From CALGYY01 sp963678485 (lineage in GTDB: Bacteria > Bacteroidota > Bacteroidia > Bacteroidales > CAIWKO01): 64,000 nt of DNA. Positions 27,069-37,400 of this stretch are shown here, one piece after another. The notes under the pieces are model-generated. The model made no database searches and had not been told where the DNA came from. It saw only the letters and a list, made by a program, of their open reading frames with translations. Location of the stretch: positions 3,658,001 through 3,722,000 of the forward strand of contig OY782882.1 in NCBI GenBank assembly GCA_963678485.1. The letters are read 5' to 3'. Both the position numbers and the translations under genes were made by a program. Numbering within the stretch: the stretch's first letter is position 1; each line of letters starts with the position of its first letter.

Positions 27069-28292
27069 TTAAAAGATGATCATCTTTTTTGTACTCGAGA
27101 AATCGCCTGCTTTCAAACGATAGAAATAGGTTCCCGAAGGCAGTGTCTGACCTGTGACATCTGTCGCATCCCAAGAAATCGAATGCATTCCTTTTGAATA
27201 ATAATCTGCATTTTCATATACTTTATCACCAAGAATATTGTAAATAGTAATTGTTGAATATTCTTCTATAGCAAGGGTAAAGCTAATAGTAGTGATGTTC
27301 GCAAAAGGATTGGGAATGTTTTGCATTAACGAAGTTTGCTCAGGTACCACAGCGCTGGTCTCATTGTCAATACCAATCGATAGCGGAGCAATCGTAATTC
27401 TTCCTTTTAATGTGTCGGCATTTAATGAATTAGAAAGAGAATCTCCCACCTCCCATGCAGTGGGTGAATTGCCAAATTGCAACTGCGTCGAATTTCCTGC
27501 AGTACCACTGAGATTAAAGGTCATGGTAAACAAGGCGGCATTGTTCGCCATATTGATACCGAGTAAGGTACCGTCGATCCAGGTGAACATAATTTTACCA
27601 GTCGCGGCCTGAGTTACATTGAAATCAGTGCTTCCCATTCCAGGTAGTCCATAATAATTAATGGATGAGAATGTAACAACCGAGGGATTGAATTTGATGG
27701 TACCCTGTATTGATGCGATGTTGACAAAATCAACTCCTCTCAAGGATACTTGTACACTTGAACCCTGTGCTCCTGTAATCGTATCTAGTTTCAGCGTCAG
27801 ATCATATACAGGACCAGCGGTCGCAACAGTAACACTTCCATTCACAGGGACAACCACTTCGGTCGCCATAGAGGTATTTACAATTTCTATGGCAGTGGGT
27901 GTATTGCTGAATGTCAATGCTGAATATTGTCCTGAAGTCCCGATAATATTAAACGTTATGGAAAAGGCAATGGCTGAGTCTGCAAGGCTAACCCCGGTCA
28001 TTAGTGGATCGGTCCACTGAAAAGTTAGTTTTCCTGATGCGGTCTGTGTTGTTCCAAACATGATTCCTGAAAGACTACCAACGGTGGTCGATGAATATTG
28101 CAGGACTGCAGGATTAAAATCAATGGTGCCCTGAGCTCCTAAAATATTTATAAAATCCTTTACTTTAACAGGGATGGTAATTTGTGATCCATTGTTTCCC
28201 GTACGATTTGGCATAATCAGGGTAACAGAAGCATAAGAAGCAGACATCATGCAAAAAACCAATATGGCAGATAGAAGTACTTTTATTTTCAT
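27069..28292 (-). CDS. Secreted two-cohesin protein with T9SS sorting domain
   Basis: 407 residues. Signal peptide (MKIKVLLSAILVFCMMSASYA), cohesin modules at about 22-157 and 165-303, then a FlgD-like/T9SS type A tail (LMQNIPNPFANITTISF, IYNILGDKVYE, LPSGTYFYRL, KKMIIF). Its N-terminal module (SVTLIMPNRTGNNGSQITI, then PVKVKDFINI) matches the downstream three-cohesin protein almost word for word, which shows duplication. It lies 42 bp before that gene on the same strand, probably one transcription unit. Predicted surface or extracellular scaffold component. Confidence 0.9.
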   Translation of the reverse strand: MKIKVLLSAILVFCMMSASYASVTLIMPNRTGNNGSQITIPVKVKDFINILGAQGTIDFNPAVLQYSSTTVGSLSGIMFGTTQTASGKLTFQWTDPLMTGVSLADSAIAFSITFNIIGTSGQYSALTFSNTPTAIEIVNTSMATEVVVPVNGSVTVATAGPVYDLTLKLDTITGAQGSSVQVSLRGVDFVNIASIQGTIKFNPSVVTFSSINYYGLPGMGSTDFNVTQAATGKIMFTWIDGTLLGINMANNAALFTMTFNLSGTAGNSTQLQFGNSPTAWEVGDSLSNSLNADTLKGRITIAPLSIGIDNETSAVVPEQTSLMQNIPNPFANITTISFTLAIEEYSTITIYNILGDKVYENADYYSKGMHSISWDATDVTGQTLPSGTYFYRLKAGDFSSTKKMIIF

Positions 28293-28369
28293 AAGGTTAC
28301 ATTTAATATTTTCAATAGGTAGTTAAGAATTCACAATTCAGGATACAGAGTTTTGGAACATCTAAAAAT

Positions 28370-28401
28370 ATGGGTTCCCTGCACCATTGCAGGGAACCCA
28401 T
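28370..28401 (-). terminator. Intrinsic terminator of the 3524-residue protein gene
   Basis: A 14-bp perfect stem, ATGGGTTCCCTGCA / TGCAGGGAACCCAT, with a 4-nt loop. On the minus strand it is followed by ATTTTTAG. It starts 5 bp after the stop at 28406. Confidence 0.85.
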
Positions 28402-28405
28402 AAAC

Positions 28406-31400
28406 TTATTTAATCAGAATCATTTTTCTTACAGCAGAATATTTTGGTGTCTGTAAGCGATAATAATATGTGCCATCAGCCATTCCCTGAGCATCAAAGT
28501 TCAGTGTATGGAAGCCTGCACTGTATTGCTGACTGGTTTCGTAAATCAATCGTCCATGCATATCGTAAACGCTGATAGTGGCTTGTTCACCCACTGGCAG
28601 ATTGAACGAAATCGAAGTAGTATTAGCAAATGGATTGGGTACATTTTGTAGTAGTGCATATTGCGATGCTTCTATATCCTGCATTCCGCTTGGCATTGCA
28701 ACAGTAATCAAGGCGCTGGAAGATTCGAAATTCAGAATTTCCAAATCCTTATTTACAGCTTCAATGGATGTCATACTACCTTTAAATGCAATTGCAGAAG
28801 AAGATCCGTTATTTCCAATGACGCGGAACAACACTTCAAAAACCACAGAGCCATCGCTCAGTGTAACTCCGTTAGCAAGTTCTGTACTCCACAGCACTGC
28901 AAGTTTACCATTCGAAGTTTGTGTAGTACCAAAATCCATTTGAAGATTTGCATTGTTAGTACCTGCAAATTCAAGCACATCGGGATTCCATTCCATTGTA
29001 TACTGGAATCCGCTGACTTCATTAAAGTCCTTAACACGAACAGGAACAACAATGAGTTCGTCAGTCATCACCTGCTGGTCGTTACTGTTAAAGCTTAGTG
29101 TATTGGGACTGTAATCCTTTGCAATAGCCGGATTCCAGCTGTTGTTCACATCGCCGAGTTTGCAGCCGATGAAGTTCTGATTCACCGATGTTGCTGCACT
29201 GCTATAGGAGCGTGAGGCTTCAAAGGGGAATGGATTGGTAGGTACGCTGAAACTATAATCTGCATTCACAAAACTCCAGAGCTTTCCACCCGGGAAGCTG
29301 GTGATGTTTTGCAGAATCAACGATTTGGTGAGAACAATGTCAAGGGTAGAAACCGTTTGACTTCCATTCACGTCAGCGGCAATAATCTTATACGGAGAGG
29401 CCAGCATCTGAACATTCAAAATGTGACGTTGCATCAGAACGATATCAAGCGTAGTGATTCCATTATAGGAAGTAACATCATTATTCTTTGTTGGAGTTAC
29501 TACATAACTTGAACCCTGACTAACATTGAAGTTCCATGCGCCTCCGCTCGTTGTCACTAATGAATCACTTGCTGTTCCGCTTAGTTTGACCTTCACACCT
29601 GTGATGGCCTGACCAAGCTCGCTTTGAACCGTACCCGAAAGACTCACGGAAGGTGCGGCACCGCTTACGGTCACCACGGTGGTACCAGCCGGACTTGAAC
29701 ATCCGCCTACCGTTGCAATAACACTGTAGGTTCCGTTCATGGCTGGTGTAGCACTTGGTACCACTGGATTTTGTGTTGAAGAACTGAAACTATTCGGTCC
29801 GGTCCAGGTGTACGTTGCTCCGGAAATGGTGCTGGCAAAGAGATTCAGCGTTCCATTCAGAGCAACTGGTGAATTACTTGTGGCAATAGGTGCTGAAGGT
29901 GCCGTATTCACTGTCATTACAACTGTATTTGATGTCACAGGATTCACCGTGTTACATGGTGAACTGGCAGTAAGTACGCAGGTGACATTACTATTGTTTA
30001 ATAATGTGGATGTAGTGAACGTGCTGGAATTCGTACCAGCTGCTGTACCATTAACTTTCCACTGATAGGATGGTGTGGTGCCCGCATTCGCTACACTGGC
30101 GGTGAACGTAACGCTATTGCCACTGCATACGGTCGTCAGCGGAGTTGAAATACTGATGCTTGGTGTGAGATTCGGATTCACTGTCATAAGGATGGAATTC
30201 GAATTTACTGAAGCCGGACTCACGCAACTCGCGTTAGATGTCATTTCCAGACTGATTACATCATTATTCACTAATGTATTGTCAATAAAAATACTGGCAT
30301 TTGATCCAACGTTCGATCCGTTCTTTTTCCACTGATAAATCGGACTAGCACCTTCGTTCGTCGCATTGGCGTTGAATGTTACGCTGCTTCCAGCACACAC
30401 CGATGTCAGGGCAGTTGAAATGCTGACGGTTGGTGTGGTGTTCGGGAACACAGTCATTGTTACCGAATTGGAAGTGCTTGGATTACTGCCTACACAAGGA
30501 ATCGAAGAGGTCATCACGCAAGTGATCACATCACCATTGTTTAATGTATTAACAAAGTATGTGTAAGTGTTAGTGCCAACGTTCACACCGTTTTTCTTCC
30601 ACTGATACACAGGTGTAGTTCCACCATTCGTTGGTGTTGCAGTAAAGAGAACACCGGTACCTGAGCAGATGGCTGTACTTGTGTTTGGTGCGATAGAGAC
30701 TGATGCAGTTTGTCCTGTGCTTGGAATCACAGTAACCATCACGGTATCCGACAAGGAGCAGCTTCCGTTCACAGAGCTTACAATATATAAGGTAGTGTTA
30801 CCAGGTGTTGCAATTGGATCTGGAATACTTGGATTGCTCAATCCTGTTGTTGGTGACCATGAATATGAGGATCCGCCTGTAGTGTTGAATTGTACAGAGT
30901 TTCCTGCGCAAATGGTAGCATCGTTGCTGGTGGTTAATTTTCCGGGTTTGATTACAAACAATGCATTACTATAGTCAAACACAAGTGGATTAAGACCTGA
31001 TTGTACACGGATTAATGCGCCGGGAGCACTGATATTTGGCACGATCCAGTTATATGTCCCCGAAGTTGTTATATAATTTGATACAATAGGTACCCAGTTG
31101 GTGCCATAATCGATGGAGTAGGAGATATTGTAATTTCCAATTGGTGCGCCGCTTTCAGTCCATGTAATCGCCGTCGCCGTGCATGCACGCAAAGTATCTG
31201 TTCCATTAGGTGCAGTTACTGTAATTGGATTAGCAGTAGCAGCGATGGTGAATGCCATATCGGAAATGTCTTCCTTGCATGAATTTACATTATCACGTAT
31301 CCTTAAATAAGCATTGGTAGTGGGGAAGTTTGGTACAGTCCAATTATAGGTGTTCAGTGAGGTATTATAACCAATCACAATATTAGTCCATGGTCCAGAA

Positions 31401-34400
31401 GGTCCAGCAATGGAGTAAGCTAAATCGTAGATGTTGGAAATACCGTCACTCTGCCATTTTACCGGATAAACAGAACCAACTACAAGCACACCGCCATAGT
31501 TAGGCTGAATGATGGTAACAGGACGCTTGATTGTAAATACAGCATCACTTTGATCGCCACGCGCAAGATTACCATAAGGATATACCCTCACCAGCGTCTG
31601 TGTTGACGGGCTGTTCGGAATAGTCCATAGATAATTATTGAAGGTGCTAGAATAGGTCTGATTCGATTGTAGTACTATCCAATTCGAACCATTGTCGACC
31701 GAGTATTCGATGTTGAATGCAGAATACGAGGGTGATCGTTCAAATGTAATGGTGGTCTGTGTGCAGGATCCAAGCTGGTCGCCACCGTTTGGTGTAATCA
31801 GTCGAACCCATGGACGCAGCGTTAGCAAGGCATTGCTCACATCATTAATTGAAGGATTTGTGTAATTACTGACTTTAATTAATGCGCTGGCTGAATTGAG
31901 ACTTGGTAATGTCCATGCATAGGTTCCGTTATTCGTAACATTGGTTACTATGTTCACCCAGGTGCTGCCATTATCCAGCGAATAATCAATATTCACAGTG
32001 TTGCTGAAATAGGTAGCAGATAACCAAGTGATATTCTGAACTGCGCCTGCATACCATGTTTCACCACCATTTGGTGAGGTCACCACCGGTGTTGGAATCA
32101 ATATCGTGAACACATTATCGCTTACATCATACAATCCTGGATTACCCACATTACTGATGCGAATCTTAGCATATCCGGTTGGTGTATAAGGTAAGGTCCA
32201 GTTATATGTTCCGGTATTGCTTGTTGAATTCACTACATAATTCCATGTTGTTCCATTATCAATAGAATACTCAATACACACAGAATTGTAGAGTGAACTG
32301 GTATTCCATGTGATGGCATGGGTAGAGTTAACATTCCAGACTTCGCCACCATTCGGGCTTGTAAGAATAGGCGTTGCTGCAACAATAGTGTTGGAGGCAT
32401 CACTGATGTCCTTACGACAGGTGTTGTTCTTGTCCTGAACTTTGATATAAACATTGGAACTTGGGTTATTATTTACATTCCATGTATAGCTGGTACTGCT
32501 GGTATTAGCAGTAAGTGTTGAGTAGGATATTCCTCCATTTACACTATACAGTACATCATAGAATCCACTGGTACCACTTGAGTTCCAGGTGACATTGTAA
32601 TTGCTAAGTGCATTAAGCATTACACCACCGTTGGGTGTAAGTACGGTGATTGTTCCTGATGGGTTAACAACAGGAGCCGCAACATCAGAAGAATCAATCC
32701 AGAAGAGACTACCTCCTTGTTGAGAACTATAATATGAATAGATTTTAATCTTGATGGATCCTGGTGCAACATCAGGAACAGCCCAACTGTAACTATAAGA
32801 GGTCTGCGATTGATAATTCATCACCGAGGTGATATATGTTTCAGTACCACCATTTACGCTATAGTATACTTCGTATCTGTTCAGATACTGGGCATAATCA
32901 TCTCTTCCGCTATAATTGCCAAAGGCTGTAGTGCGACTCCAACTAAGGCTAATGGTAGAGCAGCCTGTAAGGTTTGCACTGGTATTTGGATTATCTACAG
33001 TGATGGGTGAAATGATAGTGAATACTGCATCAGAAACATCGGTAATTGAGGTCACAGTAGTATTCGTAATTCTTACCAAAGCCTGAGTTGTGGTAACCGT
33101 TTGAGGTAATGTCCATGAGTAGGAACCATTGTTTGTAGCTGAGGCAACGATGGTATTCCAGCTAGTTCCATTATTCAGTGAATATTCCAGTTTAACAGGA
33201 GATGAAAAATTGGATGCATTCCAGGTGATATTATATGCATTCAACGACCGTAAGGTTTCTCCACCATTGGGATAGGTGAGGAAATTCGTTGGGTAGGCAA
33301 TGTTGAAAACAGCATTGCTGACATCGAAATTAGAAGGATCTCCCACATTGCTGATGCGAACCAAAGCCTGACTAGTCAGGGTATTGGGGACTGTCCAAGC
33401 ATATGTACCAGTGTTGGAAGTAGACGCGATAATCGTATTCCAATTAGTACCATTGTCGGTCGAATATTCAAGCATCACATTGGTGTACTGGTTTGCACTC
33501 GACCATGTAATGTTTCTTGGACTATTCACATACCAGGTCTCACCGCCATTAGGACTTGTGAGTATTGGTGTTGCAGCAATAATTGTATTACTGGCATTAC
33601 TTACATCTTTACGACAAGTGTTGTTCTTGTCTTGAACTTTAATATACACATTGGTGCTTGGATTATTATTGACATTCCAAGTATAGCTGTTACCGCTAAT
33701 ATTGGAGGTAAGTGTGTTGTATGATGTGCCACCATTTACACTATATAGAACATCGAAATAGCCGCTGCTGCCGCTGGCAGTCCATGTAATGTTATAATTG
33801 GTGAGGGCATTCAGTATCACTCCGCCATTCGGGGTATTAACGGTTATGGTACCTGAAGGATTAATCACCGGCGCTGCGACATCAGAGGAATCAATCCAGA
33901 AAAGACTGCCTCCTTGTTGGGAGCTATAATATGAATAGATTTTTACCTTGATTGATCCGGGGGTCACATCAGGAATAGCCCAGCTGTAGCTATAAGAGGT
34001 CTGCGATTGATAATTCATAACAGTGGTGATATAGTTTTCTGTACCACCATTTACGCTATAGTATACTTCGTATCTGTTAAGGTATTGTGCATAGTCATCT
34101 CTTCCGCTGTAATTTCCAAATGCCGTAGTGCGACTCCAGTTGAGGCTGATAGTAGAGCAGCCGGTGAGGTTCGCTGATGTATTTGGATTATCAACAGTAA
34201 CAGGTGATATGATGGTAAATACTGCATTGGAAGTATCGATAGCTGTAGGGAAGCTGATATTTGTAATGCGCACCAATGCCTGAGTCGTAGTGACAGTCTG
34301 AGGAAGCGTCCAGGGATAGGTTCCTGAATTTGTGGTTGAGGAAGTAATAGTATTCCAGGTAGTTCCATTATTCAGTGAATACTCGATTTTTACATTACTG

Positions 34401-37400
34401 GCCACTGTTGAAGCATCCCAGGTAATTGTTTGTGTGTTCATCGAACGCCAGACTTCTCCACCGTTAGGACTAGTCAACAAAGGCGTAGGAAGATTGATGG
34501 TGAAGTTCGCATTGCTGACATCATAATTAGCAGGAGTTGATACATTACTGATTCTGATGAGTGCATGTGTGGTTACAGTATTGGGAACTGTCCATGAGTA
34601 TGAACCAGTGTTTGCTGTTGAGGCAACCACGGTATTCCACGAAACTCCATTATCAAAGGAATATTCGATAAATGCAGGTCCATAAAGGGTAGCAGCGTTC
34701 CATGTAATAGCCTGTGTGCTGTTGACTTTCCAGATTTCACCACCATTAGGACTTGTGAGAATCGGGGTTGCAGCAATGATTGTATTGCTTGCATTACTCA
34801 CATCTTTGCGGCAGTTGTTTTGATTGTCGCGGACTTTCACATAAACATTGGTGCTTGGGTTATTATTGACATTCCATGTATAGCTGTTGCCGCTAATATT
34901 AGTTGTAAGAGTATTGTAGGAAGTACCACCATTAACACTGTATAGAACGTCGAAATAGCCGCTGCTGCCGCTGGCAGTCCATGTAATGTTGTAATTGGTG
35001 AGTGCATTCAGTACAACTCCGCCATTCGGGGCATTAACGGTTATGGTACCTGAAGGATTGATCACCGGCGCGGCCACATCGGAGGAATCAACCCAGAAAA
35101 GGCCACTTCCTTGTTGTGAACTATAATACGAATAAATTTTGACCTTGATTGATCCGGGAGTCACATCAGGAATAGCCCAGCTGTAGCTATAGGAGGTCTG
35201 TGATTGATAATTCATAACAGTGGTGATATAGTTTTCTGTACCACCATTTACGCTATAGTATACTTCGTATCTATTCAGATATTGTGCATAGTCATCTCTT
35301 CCGCTGTAATTTCCAAAGGCCGTAGTGCGACTCCAGTTGAGGCTGATAGTAGAGCAGCCGGTGAGGTTCGCTGATGTATTTGGATTATCAACAGTAACAG
35401 GTGAAATGATGGTAAATACTGCATTGGAAGTATCGATAGCTGTAGGGAAGCTGATATTGGTAATACGCACCAATGCCTGAGTCGTAGTGACAGTCTGAGG
35501 AAGCGTCCAGGAATAGGTTCCTGAATTTGTGGTGGAGGCAGTAATAGTATTCCAGGTGGTTCCATTATTCAGTGAATACTCGATTTTTACATTACTGGCC
35601 ACTGTTGAGGCATCCCAGGTAATCGTTTGTGTGTTCAGCGAACGCCAGACTTCTCCACCGTTAGGACTGGTCAACAAAGGCGTAGGAAGATTGATGGTGA
35701 AGTTCGCATTGCTGACATCATAATTAGCAGGAGTTGATACATTACTGATTCTGATGAGTGCATGTGTGGTTACAGTATTGGGCACTGTCCATGAGTATGA
35801 ACCAGTGTTTGCTGTTGAGGCAACTACGGTATTCCACGAAACTCCATTATCAAAGGAATATTCGATAAATGCAGGTCCATAAAGGGTAGCAGCGTTCCAT
35901 GTAATAGCCTGTGTGCTGTTGACTTTCCAAATTTCACCACCATTAGGACTAGTGAGAATTGGGGTTGCAGCAATGATGGTATTGCTCGCATTGCTTGCAT
36001 CTTTACGACAATAGTTTTGGTTGTCGCGGACTTTAACATAAACATTGGTGCTTGGGTTATTGCTGACATTCCACGTATAGCTGTTGCCGCTAATATTGGT
36101 AGTAAGTGTACTGTAAGAAGTACCACCATTTACACTGTATAGAACGTCGAAATAACCGCTGCTGCCGCTGGCAGTCCATGTAATGTTGTAATTGGTGAGT
36201 GCATTTAAAATCACTCCGCCATTGGGATTCGTCACTGTAATAGTTCCGGATGGATCCACCACGGGAGCCGCAACATCAGAAGAATCAACCCAAAAGAGGC
36301 CACTTCCTTGTTGTGAACTATAATACGAATAAATTTTGACCTTGATTGATCCTGGGGTCACATCTGGAATAGCCCAACTATAGCTATAAGAGGTCTGTGA
36401 TTGATAATTCATAACAGTGGTGATATAAGTTTCAGTACCACCATTTACGCTATAGTATACTTCATATCTGTTAAGGTATTGTGCATAGTCATCTCTTCCG
36501 CTGTAATTTCCAAAGGCTGTGGTGCGACTCCAGTTGAGGCTGATAGTAGAGCATCCCGTGAGGTTTGTACTGGTGTTTGGATTATCTACAGTGACGGGTG
36601 AAATGATGGTGAATACTGCATCAGAAACATCAGTAATTGAAGGTACAGTGACATTGGTTATTCTCACCAAAGCCTGTGTTGTCGTAACCGTTTGTGGTAA
36701 TGTCCAGGGATAAGTACCATTGTTTGTTGCTGAGGCAACGATGGTATTCCAGCTTGTTCCGTTATTCAGCGAATATTCCAGTTTAACAGGGGAAGAAAAA
36801 TTGGATGAATTCCAGGTGATATTATATGAATTCATCGACCTTAAGAATTCACCACCATTAGGATAGGTGAGGAAATTCGTTGGGTAGGCAATATTGAAAA
36901 CAGCATTGCTAACGTCAAAATTAGAAGGATCTCCAACATTACTGATGCGAACCAAAGCCTGACTGGTCAAGGTATTGGGGACAGTCCATGCATATGTTCC
37001 GCTATTAGTTGTAGAGGCGATAATCGTATTCCAATTACTACCATTATCAGTTGAATATTCAAGCATCACATTAGTATATTGGTTCGCACTCGTCCATGTG
37101 ATATTTCTTGAACTATTCACATACCATGTCTCACCTCCGTTGGGACTTGTGAGTATTGGTGTTGCAGCAATAATCGTATTGCTGGCATTACTCACATCTT
37201 TACGACAATAGTTTTGATTGTCGCGAACTTTGATGTACACATTGGTGCTGGGGTTATTGTTGACATTCCAAGTGTAACTATTACTGCTGATATTGGTGGT
37301 AAGCGTATTGTACGAAGTGCCACCATTTACACTGTATAGAACGTCGAAATAACCGCTGCTGCCGCTGGCGGTCCATGTAATGTTGTAATTGGTGAGGGCA

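Noticed and set aside
29739..30974. Plus-strand open frames opposite the giant gene
   Set aside because: They follow the repeat pattern of the minus-strand gene in complementary frames; the minus-strand frame has signal peptide, domains and terminator.
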